Positions 1-8,354 of a DNA stretch of 64,000 nt are shown in pieces. The notes beneath the pieces are model-generated. The model had not been told where the DNA came from. It saw only the letters and a program-made list of their open reading frames with translations, and searched no databases. Source of the DNA: Myxacorys almedinensis A. GTDB lineage: Bacteria > Cyanobacteriota > Cyanobacteriia > Leptolyngbyales > Leptolyngbyaceae. The stretch spans positions 140,901 to 204,900 of the forward strand of contig NZ_WVIE01000008.1 of assembly GCF_010091945.1 (NCBI RefSeq), in the 5' to 3' direction. Position numbers and translations under genes: made by a program. Positions within the stretch are counted from its first letter, which is position 1. Every line of letters begins with the position of its first letter.

Positions 1-1
1 T

Positions 2-487
2 GGTGACTCGCTTGACGAAGTTAAAAGGGCTTACAAGGAATTGGTGCAGGTTTGGCATCCTGATCGTTTTAGAAACAACCCAAAACTTGAAATGAGAGCG
101 AATCAGAAATTAAAAGAAATTAACGCAGCTTACGACTACGTTTGTGAGCATTATGATCCAGCAAAGACAAATGTAAATTAAAAGCCTTTTAAGCAGAAAA
201 ATAATACAAGATATAGCAGTAATAAAGACTATCAGGATATTATTCAGCTTTTAAGGAGCATTCCTGGCATGACAAGTGCCGATCCAAAAGATCTTCAATA
301 TTTCTAGACTTTTACTATCTGTAAGAGTGGACTCACCATCCGTATTTGGAAGAACTTTTTTGGAGTTAACCATGCATTTGTTGTTGATAATCGCGACGCT
401 CTAATTTTTAGTGGATTTGTTAGATGGATACACTCTGATGGACTCTTTGACTGCTTAAATCAAATTCAGCAATACTATGGGCAGTAA
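2..487 (+). pseudogene. J-domain (DnaJ-like) protein, 5' cut by window edge, two in-frame stops
   Basis: The first 59 codons read as the end of a J domain, with the helix II/III signature W-HPD-RF that stimulates DnaK ATPase, and then reach TAA at 179-181. The same frame continues without a frameshift through TAG at 305-307 to TAA at 485-487. The later segments look protein-like (hydrophobic/aromatic runs such as FFGVNHAFVV), so this appears to be one gene of at least 160 codons carrying two nonsense mutations. The stretch is AT-rich compared with what follows and lacks HIP1 sites except near its end. The upstream part lies outside the window. An alternative is a short J-domain protein ending at 181 followed by non-coding DNA. 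Confidence 0.6.
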
Positions 488-603
488 ATACATGCATATA
501 AACGAGCATATATTAGGAAGCATTATTCATTAGGATGAGTTAAAGCATGAAACTCAATGGTTGTACTCTGAAGCTGTGTTGGTTTAGAAAAATGACGATC
601 GAC

Positions 604-845
604 TCAAACGATACATTTATCGCGATCGCGCGATCGCTCTGCTAACGCTTGGACAAACGCCTGATGCTCTGAAGAAGCCAGCCCAGCTTGTAGCCCATTC
701 AACACCTCAATCATGCTGCCATTTAGCAGCGCAGACACGACTAACCATAATCCTGGAAAGGCACTGCTTCGGATAATGCCATCGCCATCCAATCAGTTCG
801 GCTTTGAAGTTTTCTGGATTGATTCGCGTAATTGATGAATAAGAC
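604..845 (-). pseudogene. Uma2-family nuclease, C-terminal remnant
   Basis: The minus strand encodes the ending typical of cyanobacterial Uma2 (DUF820) proteins: a GIIRSSAFPGLWL segment, then a helical tail with EHQAFVQAL. Upstream in the same frame, separated by one stop near 790, weak Uma2-like sequence runs back almost to the mscS stop codon. The N-terminal and catalytic two-thirds are absent, so this is a broken copy. Uma2 proteins belong to the PD-(D/E)XK nuclease fold and are highly multiplied in cyanobacteria. The intact relative at 12.9 kb supports the reading. Confidence 0.5.
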
Positions 846-847
846 CG

Positions 848-1648
848 TCAAACAGAAACTTGGCTTTCGGCTTTCAGTGCCTCTTGAACAATCTGCAAAA
901 CTTCTGATTTCACTTGCTCGTAGTGACTCGCCGCGCACCACGGACGCAGGTAAAGCATCGTTGCCGTTGCCGAAATCGCTTCGACATGACAGGTTGGTTT
1001 TGGCTCATCTAAAATCAGGGGATGGTCTTGCAGCAACGACAACAATTGAGTAATGGTCGGCTCGATGGCGCGATCGCTAATATCAATTGTCAGATCCACC
1101 CGGCGGATGCCCATCACCGTATTATTTTTGAGCGTGCCACTAAAAAGATTGCCGTTGGGAACCGTAATCCGCACATAGTCAGACGTAAGAATCGTGGTTG
1201 AAAACAAGCCAATGTTATCAACCTTGCCCGCCACACCCGCTCCTTCGATCGCGTCTCCCACCTCAAACGGGCGAAAACTCACCAGCAAGACCCCTGCCGC
1301 AAAGTGAGACAGACTATTTTGCAACGCCAAACCAATCGCTAACCCGGCAGCACCCACCACTGCAACCACGGTCGTTGTTTGAATTCCCATCGCATTGAGG
1401 GCTGCCACTGCACCCACCATCCACACCAAAATTGCGGAAATTTGCACCAAAAATTTTTGTAAGGTGGGTTCTGCGTATTTGAGCAGCCGCAACGAAAGAT
1501 GTCTCGCGATCGTAGCGCCCCATCGGCTTAAAAGCAAAATTGCGATCGCCTTGACCATCTGAAACGCCAAATTTGCCAAGTGATTTTCAAACATGGGATG
1601 AGTCACGTTTAGCGGAAAGGGGGTTGAGATGGCTTGAGCTACAAACAT
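848..1648 (-). CDS. MscS-type small-conductance mechanosensitive channel
   Basis: A 266-residue inner-membrane protein of the MscS family, whose members release solutes on hypo-osmotic shock. Two to three hydrophobic segments lie in the first 110 residues. They include the glycine/alanine-rich pore helix (VVGAAGLAIGLALQNSL) that lines the channel, followed by the beta domain (FRPFEVGDAIE, ITVPNGNLFSGTLKN) and the alpha/beta C-terminal vestibule. The length is close to E. coli MscS (286). I chose ATG at 1648 because AAGGAGGT lies 8 nt upstream; a GTG two codons earlier sits too close to that site. The gene is followed directly by the Uma2 remnant. Confidence 0.9.
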   Translation of the reverse strand: MFVAQAISTPFPLNVTHPMFENHLANLAFQMVKAIAILLLSRWGATIARHLSLRLLKYAEPTLQKFLVQISAILVWMVGAVAALNAMGIQTTTVVAVVGAAGLAIGLALQNSLSHFAAGVLLVSFRPFEVGDAIEGAGVAGKVDNIGLFSTTILTSDYVRITVPNGNLFSGTLKNNTVMGIRRVDLTIDISDRAIEPTITQLLSLLQDHPLILDEPKPTCHVEAISATATMLYLRPWCAASHYEQVKSEVLQIVQEALKAESQVSV

Positions 1649-1726
1649 GGGCACAGACCTCCTTAAAGCGGCTCAGTGGGGTTCGACGGGGATCAACCCC
1701 TTGTCAGGAGGATTAGTTTAAACTGT

Positions 1727-2947
1727 TTAGGCATCAGAGGGACGGGAGATGCCAGAAATCGGCGGTGGAATAGGACGAACGTTGCCCACCGCAACCCTGG
1801 GCAGACGGTGCTTGAAACTGCACAGAATTTCCCAAGAAATAGTGCCGAGCAGCCCTGCCCAGTCATCTGCTGAGATCTGTTGATTGCCCTCGTGTCCGAG
1901 CAAGGTCACCACGTCGCCTTCTTGCACCGCCGGAATTTGGCTTACATCTAGCATGAGTTGATCCATCGTGATCGCGCCGATTTGCGGCACTCGTTGCCCA
2001 TGAACTAGCGCCGTCATTTTATTAGAAAGATTGCGGGGAATGCCATCGGCGTATCCAATGCCGATCACTGCCAAATGAGTCTTGCGATCGCAAATAAATT
2101 TGTACCCGTAGCTCACTCCCGTTCCCGGTCGCAGCATTTTCACCTGTGTCACTCGCGCTTTGACTTGCAGCACAGGTTTGAGATTGACTCGATCTTTCAG
2201 GTGGTCTGCTGGGTAAAGTCCGTAAAGAATCAATCCGGTTCTGACCAAATCATAGTGGAGGCTAGAGTCAACCAAGGTTGCCGCCGAGTTTGCCAGGTGA
2301 AAGCGAGGCGAGGTGGGGGTGGGGGCGTGGGGGTCAAACCCACAGGCGCAGAGTGCCGCTTCGTAGCGCTGTTGCTGCTGACGAAGCACAGTTGGATCAA
2401 GATCATCGGCAGTGGCAAGGTGAGAATAGATGCTAGCGATCGCTAAATTGGGCAATCGCTGCACCAACTGCACAAACTCAACCGCCTCCTGCCAAGCCGT
2501 TCCCAAGCGAGACATGCCCGTATCCAATTTGATATGAACAGGCAAAGACGCTCGATGATCCACCGCTTCTGAATACACAAGGGCTTGTTTTGGAGTGCAA
2601 AGCGTCGGTTGAAGTTGCCAATGCGCGATCGCTCGAATTTGCTCTGCCGTATGGGTTGCTCCTAATACCAAAATTGGCGCGGCGATGCCTGCCTCTCGTA
2701 GCTCAATACCTTCCGGAATCGTAGCAACCCCCAGCCAGGTTGCACCGGCTTGCAGTGCCGTTTGGGAAACGGTCACGGCTCCATGTCCATAGGCGTCTGC
2801 TTTTACGACTGCCATTAGCTCTGTTCGCGGCGACAATAGGCTGAGAATCTGCTGCACATTGTCTGATAGAGCCGCCAAATCGATTTCTACCCATGCCCGC
2901 TCTCGCTGCATCAGAGCCACACTGGGACTTTGTTCCCAACTCAACAT
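1727..2947 (-). CDS. alr: Alanine racemase
   Basis: PLP-dependent racemase converting L-alanine to D-alanine for peptidoglycan. The N-terminal TIM barrel starts with WVEIDLAAL and carries the PLP lysine in VVKADAYGHG. The C-terminal beta domain has the second catalytic tyrosine region (GVSYGYKFI) and the ITMDQLMLDVS segment. I placed the start at 2947 because AGGAG (2956-2960) precedes it by 8 nt; an in-frame start 11 codons further up lacks such a site. The usual length is 360-410 residues and this gives 406. It is monocistronic as far as visible, with mscS 78 bp downstream on the same strand. Confidence 0.95.
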   Translation of the reverse strand: MLSWEQSPSVALMQRERAWVEIDLAALSDNVQQILSLLSPRTELMAVVKADAYGHGAVTVSQTALQAGATWLGVATIPEGIELREAGIAAPILVLGATHTAEQIRAIAHWQLQPTLCTPKQALVYSEAVDHRASLPVHIKLDTGMSRLGTAWQEAVEFVQLVQRLPNLAIASIYSHLATADDLDPTVLRQQQQRYEAALCACGFDPHAPTPTSPRFHLANSAATLVDSSLHYDLVRTGLILYGLYPADHLKDRVNLKPVLQVKARVTQVKMLRPGTGVSYGYKFICDRKTHLAVIGIGYADGIPRNLSNKMTALVHGQRVPQIGAITMDQLMLDVSQIPAVQEGDVVTLLGHEGNQQISADDWAGLLGTISWEILCSFKHRLPRVAVGNVRPIPPPISGISRPSDA

Positions 2948-3224
2948 CAACCTCACTCCTGTCTGACACCAATTCACCATACGGTAGCAAACGTCTGGTC
3001 TCCTCTTGCAGTGGAAAAGGGCTAAGGTGAGGGTAAATTGAGCAATTTTTACCCAACAATTTTTTACCCAATATTGTTTTTACCCAATATTGGGAAACAT
3101 GCATCCCCTCTAGTTGCCCAACCCGAACCTATTTTCTCAGCGCTCTTATCTAGCTTCAGTCTTGCGTTTTAAGGAATGTGTTAGCATCAGGACTAGTTAG
3201 ATCGTCTTAAATAAAATTCCTGGA

Positions 3225-3731
3225 ATGGGCAAGGTTCTGGTGCTTAATGCTTCTTTTGAACCGCTCAACATCACAAGCTGGCGACGAGCCGTGGTGTTGC
3301 TAATCAAAGGAAAAGCAGAGCAAGTCGAACATAACGGTAAGTACATTTATTCGGGCTTTCCCCTGCCAACGGTGATTCGGCTGCGCCACTACGTTCGTGT
3401 GCCTTACAAAGAAATTTCCCTAACGCGCAAAAACATTCTGCATCGAGATCAGCAGACGTGTCAATACTGTAGCTACAGAGGCGAAGATTTGACGCTTGAC
3501 CATGTGATTCCGCGATCGCGAGGGGGCGAAGATTCTTGGGAAAACATGGTGACAGCTTGCGTTCGGTGCAATGTCAAAAAAGGCAGCCGTACCCCAAAAG
3601 AAGCCAATATGCCCTTGCTAACAACGCCCCACCGCCCCCACAGTAGCCTCTATTTCGAGGTTACAAAACACGTCAAAAACGGCGTTAACCAGGAGTGGCG
3701 CAAGTATGTGATTGGTGATTTGAGTAGTTGA
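3225..3731 (+). CDS. HNH endonuclease family protein
   Basis: A 168-residue protein with a C-terminal HNH (beta-beta-alpha metal) domain. Two zinc-binding CxxC pairs (C79/C82 and C112/C115) bracket the catalytic core: D92-H93 in LDHVIPRSRGG and N107 in the WENMV segment. The N-terminal 70 residues (VLNASFEPLNITSWRRAV) match a form common in cyanobacteria and actinobacteria as a single-copy gene of unsettled cellular role. No methyltransferase or mobile-element partner is adjacent, so a restriction role is not suggested. Nuclease activity is inferred from the motif. Confidence 0.85.
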   Translation: MGKVLVLNASFEPLNITSWRRAVVLLIKGKAEQVEHNGKYIYSGFPLPTVIRLRHYVRVPYKEISLTRKNILHRDQQTCQYCSYRGEDLTLDHVIPRSRGGEDSWENMVTACVRCNVKKGSRTPKEANMPLLTTPHRPHSSLYFEVTKHVKNGVNQEWRKYVIGDLSS

Positions 3732-3748
3732 GCGACACGTTGACCTGA

Positions 3749-3894
3749 GGGGCTAGGAGGGCATGGGGGGCTAGGAGGGCATGGGGGTGAGTCAATGGGT
3801 AGATGGGCAGGGAAGGAATCTAGTCTATCGGCTCATGCACCCATCGACTCCTTCACTCAAGGTTAACAATCTATCAAGGTTAACAATCTATTAG
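3749..3894. repeat. Degenerate copy of the CTAG-ended MITE-like repeat
   Basis: The 448-bp spacer between the HNH and DHH genes holds repeated GGGGCTAGGAGGGCATG units, the 'CACCCATCGACTCC' body seen in the other copies, and a right end that reads (reverse strand) CTAATAGATTGTTAACC, close to the terminal repeat CTAGTAGATNGTCAA. The right end is tandemly doubled: a 17-bp unit containing GGTTAACAATCTAT occurs at 3858-3874 and 3875-3891. The left end is not clear. Confidence 0.5.
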
Positions 3895-4179
3895 CTGCCC
3901 CCAGAGGAGGGGAACAAGAGTTCTAGCTGCCCATTCATAAAAGTATGAGCAGGGGTTCGAGGTGCTTCGTGAGGAAGACTGTTTTCGTAAATGGCATAGG
4001 TTTCAAGTTTGTTTTCTCTCCGCCTCAAGGCGTAAAGCTGCTGTGAAGCTGCCTTTTTTTGAGCTTTTTTGCGAAGATCAAGAAGTACTAACTAAAGCAA
4101 GGTTTTTAGATGTCACCAAAACTTGCAGAAATGCCGCTAATAGGGTATTGCCTTGGCTGTTTTTTCTGTGCCACTCTGT

Positions 4180-5472
4180 ATGCAATCTGATTCAAGTCCT
4201 TCATTTTATGGTTTAGCGATTCCAATGGAACCAGAACTTATGACGACTGGTTCAAACTCCAGATCCACCGACTATGCGCCCTCCGAGGCTATGGCTAAGC
4301 CATCTAACGGCTTTGGCTACGAGCAACGAGGACGGTTTCCTTACGATGCGGTGCGATCGCCAGAGCAAGAACAAAAAGTCGAAGCGCTTCGGAAATCCCT
4401 AGAAAAGCATCAGGGCGATCGACAACTCGTTATTTTACAGGATTTTCCTGACCCAGATGCGCTGTCTTCGGCTTGGGCATATAAGCTGATCGCCCAAAAA
4501 TATGAGGTTAACTGCGATATTGTTTATGCAGGCACCCTCAGCCATCAAGAAAATATTGCGCTGGTGAAATTGACCGGCATCCCCCTTCAGCGTTGGACAC
4601 CGACGATCGCAAAAACTAAAGATCTGTCTCACTACAAAGGCTGCGTTTTTATCGACAATCAGGGAACAACTAGCCAGCTTTTCTCCGTCGTTCAACAGGC
4701 AAACCTACCGATTACGGTTATTATCGACCACCACAGTATGCAGGACGACCTGAACGCTGAATTTGTCGATATTCGGACGAACACCCGTGCTACAGCCACT
4801 ATTTTGACTCAGTATTTGCAAGCCGGAATGCTGAGGTTTGATAGCAGCAGCAGTGAACATGTCAAGTGTGCAACGGCGCTGATGCACGGGCTGCGATCGG
4901 ATACCAATCGGCTCATGCAAGCTCAAGAAGAAGACTTTCTTGCTGCTGCCTACCTCAGCCGTTTTTATGATGGGCAGTTGCTCAACACGGTGCTGCAATC
5001 GTCTCGCTCTCGGCAGGTGATGGACGTGATTGAGCGATCGCTAAAAAATCGCATTGTGCAGAACAACTTCTCGATCGCAGGCGTTGGCTATTTGCGCTAT
5101 GACGACCGAGACGCGATCCCGCAAGCAGCAGATTTCCTAGTTACAGAAGACAACGTACACACGGCGGTTGTGTATGGCATTGTGCACGATGACGATGATG
5201 AATTAGAACTGGTTGTGGGGTCGTTGCGAACTAATAAAATTACGCTTGATCCCGACGAGTTTATCAAAGAGGCGTTTGGGCAGGATGCTCAAGGGCGCTT
5301 CTTTGGGGGTGGGCGATCGCAGGCAGGCGGCTTTGAAATTCCGATGGGGTTTCTTTCTGGTTTTGCAGAAAGTGGTGAGTACGCCAAGATGAAGTGGTCT
5401 GTGTTTGATACTCAGATCAAGCAAAAGTTGCTGCGATTGGTGAACCCAGAGCAAAACTATCCTCAGGAATAG
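4180..5472 (+). CDS. DHH-family phosphoesterase (NrnA/RecJ-like)
   Basis: A soluble DHH/DHHA1 phosphoesterase of about 430 residues. Family members hydrolyse short oligonucleotides, cyclic dinucleotide products or pAp. Motif I appears as FPDPDALSSA. The DHH triad is D183-H184-H185 (from this start), and the C-terminal substrate-binding part has the glycine-rich GGGRSQAGG segment. Possible starts are ATG at 4180 and ATG at 4225; neither has a strong ribosome site, and the first 45 residues are low-complexity. The substrate cannot be told from sequence. It is followed by a MITE-like repeat. Confidence 0.85.
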   Translation: MQSDSSPSFYGLAIPMEPELMTTGSNSRSTDYAPSEAMAKPSNGFGYEQRGRFPYDAVRSPEQEQKVEALRKSLEKHQGDRQLVILQDFPDPDALSSAWAYKLIAQKYEVNCDIVYAGTLSHQENIALVKLTGIPLQRWTPTIAKTKDLSHYKGCVFIDNQGTTSQLFSVVQQANLPITVIIDHHSMQDDLNAEFVDIRTNTRATATILTQYLQAGMLRFDSSSSEHVKCATALMHGLRSDTNRLMQAQEEDFLAAAYLSRFYDGQLLNTVLQSSRSRQVMDVIERSLKNRIVQNNFSIAGVGYLRYDDRDAIPQAADFLVTEDNVHTAVVYGIVHDDDDELELVVGSLRTNKITLDPDEFIKEAFGQDAQGRFFGGGRSQAGGFEIPMGFLSGFAESGEYAKMKWSVFDTQIKQKLLRLVNPEQNYPQE

Positions 5473-5683
5473 CGCGATCGCTGGTCATGGCAGCGGGGCA
5501 ATGTCTTACCTCACTGCCTTCTCGTCAACCGGCAGGGCAGGTATTGGCGGCAAACCCGACCCTGCCCACTCGCACACAATTTCATCTATCCAACCGCAGA
5601 TTTTGCAACGGCGTACCCAAACCAAACGTCACATTCATTCCAGCGCAGAGAGCGATTGCAATTAGCAACATAGGCGCTATAGT

Positions 5684-5790
5684 CTAGTGGTCTGTCAAGA
5701 TCGAAATGGGGGACTAGGAGGAGAGGGGGAGTCTAGTAATCGGAACCATCCACCCATTCACCCATCCACTCAACGTTGACAATCTACTAG
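5684..5790 (-). repeat. CTAG-ended MITE-like element, short form (107 bp)
   Basis: Bounded by imperfect inverted termini (CTAGTGGTCTGTCAA at the left, reverse complement CTAGTAGATTGTCAA at the right). It is almost the exact reverse complement of the element at 11530-11634. The element occupies most of the DHH-sixA spacer and ends 28 bp before the sixA start. The CTAG ends would fit a 4-bp YTAR target duplication as made by IS5-type elements, which is an inference. The remaining 210 bp upstream (5473-5683) show no convincing gene. Confidence 0.75.
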
Positions 5791-5818
5791 GGCAATCCTG
5801 TCATCTTGCTTTCTCATC

Positions 5819-6322
5819 ATGGATCTCTATTTCATCCGCCACGGCTTAGCTGGTCAACACGGCGATTATGCCAATGATAGGGAGCGTCCCCTCACCGACG
5901 AAGGCAAGCGCAAGACTCGCCAGGTGGCACAGCAGTTGCATGGGTTGGGGTTGAGGTTTGACCTGATTTTGACAAGCCCTTTGGCACGCGCCAAGCAAAC
6001 GGCTGAGATTCTTCGGGCTGAAGGATTGGGCAAGCAGCTAGAGGAAGCAGAGTATTTGGCTCCGGGAGGCGATCTCCAGCCGTGGCTAAACTGGCTAGGA
6101 ACCTGGAGATCGCCGGATAAAGTTTTAGCATTGGTGGGGCATGAGCCGGATCTCAGCACTTGGGCAGAACTGCTGGTATGGGGCAATGCTCACGGTAACT
6201 TGGTGCTTAAAAAAGCCGGTGCGATCGCAGTGACTATTCCAGATTCGGGCAGCCCGATCGCCACAAGTCGGCTTTTCTGGCTCACATCGCCTCGGTTCCT
6301 GCTGGGTCACGAGAAAAAATAG
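5819..6322 (+). CDS. sixA: SixA-like phosphohistidine phosphatase
   Basis: A 167-residue histidine-phosphatase superfamily protein. The N-terminal FIRHG holds the nucleophilic histidine (H8); the second arginine region is LTSPLARAKQTAE and the second catalytic histidine lies in LVGHEPDLS. The small size and absence of a cap insert match SixA, which dephosphorylates histidine phosphotransfer proteins, rather than phosphoglycerate mutase. The start is supported by conservation beginning directly at MDLYFIRHG. Confidence 0.85.
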   Translation: MDLYFIRHGLAGQHGDYANDRERPLTDEGKRKTRQVAQQLHGLGLRFDLILTSPLARAKQTAEILRAEGLGKQLEEAEYLAPGGDLQPWLNWLGTWRSPDKVLALVGHEPDLSTWAELLVWGNAHGNLVLKKAGAIAVTIPDSGSPIATSRLFWLTSPRFLLGHEKK

Positions 6323-6504
6323 AAGCTGAACCGTAGGGGGTAATTAGGGGCGCTAAGTTGTGGATTTTGGTTCTTTTACTACATCAAAACGCTAGATTTT
6401 TTAATTTTGGTTCCCCCACTCATCGGCTTGATCTGTTGAACTAGCCTAGGTAACCAGGATATTCTGTAAAGACGTGCTCTCGACGATAGTGTGATGGTTG
6501 CAGT

Positions 6505-7443
6505 GTGATGGTTGCCTCTCAGACCGAACTTCAGATTTCCAACGATACGCTTCGCGTGCTTGCTCCCCATGGCATTGGCTACCGGCTCAAGTTGCTCTCT
6601 CAACTGTCAGGGCGGAAGTTTCAAGAACTGCTTGACCCGTTTGGGCTGACGCCGTTTCACTGGGTGGTCTTGTGCTGCTTGTGGCAGGAAGATGGGCTGG
6701 CAACGTCGAGCATTGGGGAGAAACTGCAACAGGTGGGTGGCACCTTGACCGGTGTGCTCGACCGCATGGCAGAGCGCGATCTCATTCGCCGAGAGCGGGA
6801 TGCTCACGACCGACGAATTTGGCGAATTTGGCTCACAGATGCCGGACGGCGGCTAGAAACTGTCTTGCCTCCTTTGGCGATAGACATTCGAGAGAGGGCG
6901 CTACAAAACCTTTCTCGTGATGAGCGAGAACAGTTGTCTGACATCATCGATCGGATCATCGCAAATCTGCAAGTCAATCCTTCTGATCCCTGCACCACAT
7001 CTTCGCCGCTAGGCTGGCAGGCAACTCTGGCACCCTACACGCTAGGCTATCGGATCAAACTGCTGACTCAGTTAGGAATGCGGAAGTTTCAAGAACTGCT
7101 TGACCCGTTTGGGCTGACGCCGTTTCACTGGGTGGTTTTGTGCTGCTTGTGGCAGGAAGATGGGCTGGCAACGTCGAGCATTGGGGAGAAACTGCAACAG
7201 GTGGGTGGCACCTTGACCGGTGTGCTCGACCGCATGGCAGAGCGCGATCTCATTCGCCGAGAGCGGGATGCTCACGACCGACGAATTTGGCGAATTTGGC
7301 TCACAGATTCGGGCAGAACCTTGATTGATGTGTTGCCACCGATCGCCCTCAGCATCCAAAAATGCATGATTCGGGGTATTTCAGCAGAAGAGCAAGCGAA
7401 ACTATCGGGCTGGGTGAATCAAACCATCGCAAATTTAAGCTGA
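6505..7443 (+). CDS. Double MarR-family regulator (two fused MarR domains)
   Basis: A 312-residue protein made of two complete winged-helix MarR units (about 20-155 and 176-312), each with the recognition-helix and wing region ending in RRIWRIWLTD. MarR proteins normally act as dimers of about 150 residues, so this fusion could form a single-chain pseudo-dimer. Bases 6613-6840 and 7081-7308 (228 bp, offset 468) are identical except at 6669/7137, while the sequence on both sides has diverged. The start is GTG 6505 or ATG 6508, next to a 14-bp tandem (GTGTGATGGTTGC) that duplicates the start context. The 3' end overlaps the convergent aldolase gene by 9 bp. Confidence 0.85.
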   Translation: MMVASQTELQISNDTLRVLAPHGIGYRLKLLSQLSGRKFQELLDPFGLTPFHWVVLCCLWQEDGLATSSIGEKLQQVGGTLTGVLDRMAERDLIRRERDAHDRRIWRIWLTDAGRRLETVLPPLAIDIRERALQNLSRDEREQLSDIIDRIIANLQVNPSDPCTTSSPLGWQATLAPYTLGYRIKLLTQLGMRKFQELLDPFGLTPFHWVVLCCLWQEDGLATSSIGEKLQQVGGTLTGVLDRMAERDLIRRERDAHDRRIWRIWLTDSGRTLIDVLPPIALSIQKCMIRGISAEEQAKLSGWVNQTIANLS

Positions 7444-8160
7444 GTCTACGTCAATTTTTTCTACATCCGGGAAAATCGCCATCGAGGGCAGTCGAAGACG
7501 TTCGACCAAGGTTTGGGCTTGGTGGTGAATGTGTGACCAATCGTGAGCCGTGATGTCTTGAGAGTTGCCCAATGCAGTGTTCCCACGGTTTGAAAACAAG
7601 CTTGAAAAGAGGCTGCCGGAGAGACCCACCGCGATCGCACCTGCTTCAATTAATCGTTTGGCGTTGTCGGGTGTAACTCCTCCCGTTGGAATCAGGGGAA
7701 TATGTCTGAGGGGCTGATGAAGCGCCCGAATGTATTCTGCGCCGCCCACCGCTTGCACTGGAAACACTTTGACGCTGCTTGCCCCCGCGTGCCATGCGGT
7801 CACAATTTCGGTGGGGGTCAGCGCACCGGGAATGATCGGGATTTCGTGCGCCACAGCAAAGGCAATCAGGTCAAGATTGGTGTGCGGAGAAAACGCAAAT
7901 TCTGCCCCTGCCGCGATCGCATCTTTTAACTGGTCGGTCGTGACGATGGTGCCCGTCCCAATGGTGCAGCCAGGTAGCTCAACGCGCAGTTGGCTAATCA
8001 GATCCGCCGCGCGATCGCTATCCCACGTAATCTCAATTAACTTCATACCCCCAGCGGCAACGGCAGTCGCCATTTGCTGCCCCCAAAGAAATTGCGGAGC
8101 GCGAATCACTGCGATCGCTTGATGTTGCTCAGCTAATTTCAACCAGGTTCGAGAATTCAT
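7435..8160 (-). CDS. eda: KDPG/KHG aldolase
   Basis: Class I aldolase of the Entner-Doudoroff route, cleaving 2-keto-3-deoxy-6-phosphogluconate to pyruvate and glyceraldehyde 3-phosphate. The (beta/alpha)8 barrel shows the catalytic E43 (LIEITW), the Schiff-base lysine K131 in SSVKVFPVQAVGG, and the phosphate-binding loop IPTGGV. Residues after 205 form a short tail beyond the usual 205-215 length. It is convergent with, and overlaps, the double MarR gene. KDPG versus hydroxyketoglutarate preference cannot be decided here. Confidence 0.9.
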   Translation of the reverse strand: MNSRTWLKLAEQHQAIAVIRAPQFLWGQQMATAVAAGGMKLIEITWDSDRAADLISQLRVELPGCTIGTGTIVTTDQLKDAIAAGAEFAFSPHTNLDLIAFAVAHEIPIIPGALTPTEIVTAWHAGASSVKVFPVQAVGGAEYIRALHQPLRHIPLIPTGGVTPDNAKRLIEAGAIAVGLSGSLFSSLFSNRGNTALGNSQDITAHDWSHIHHQAQTLVERLRLPSMAIFPDVEKIDVDSA

Positions 8161-8271
8161 TACATCAGAAAATTTAGTTAAAAGATTAAGGTAAGTCTAA
8201 TTTTTCGTTAATTAAAAATAGCAACTATTGATTTGAAAAATAATAAAACGAGATTCATTCAGAAGGGGTAG

Positions 8272-8305
8272 AAAAAGCTTAGTCGTTGGAAGGAGGAAGC
8301 TTTTT
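8272..8305 (+). promoter_or_regulatory. Perfect 9-bp stem-loop in the leader of the PRC/DUF2382 gene
   Basis: AAAAAGCTT (8272-8280) and AAGCTTTTT (8297-8305) form a perfect stem with a 16-nt purine-rich loop containing GGAAGGAGG. It lies 50 bp upstream of the ATG at 8355. It could be a leader-RNA structure, an operator or a weak terminator facing either way. Only the inverted repeat itself is certain. Confidence 0.35.
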
Positions 8306-8354
8306 AGCTAATTTTATAGGATTGGCATGTTCGTTGAATTAAGGATATCTAAAC

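Noticed and set aside
3962..4216. 84-codon open frame overlapping the start of the DHH gene
   Set aside because: No family resemblance, Cys- and Phe-rich composition unlike real proteins, overlaps the start region of a well-supported gene.
5592..5675. Short minus-strand frame reading MLLIAIALCAGMNVTFGLGTP
   Set aside because: Looks like a small membrane peptide, but has no ribosome site and is under 30 codons; cannot be supported.
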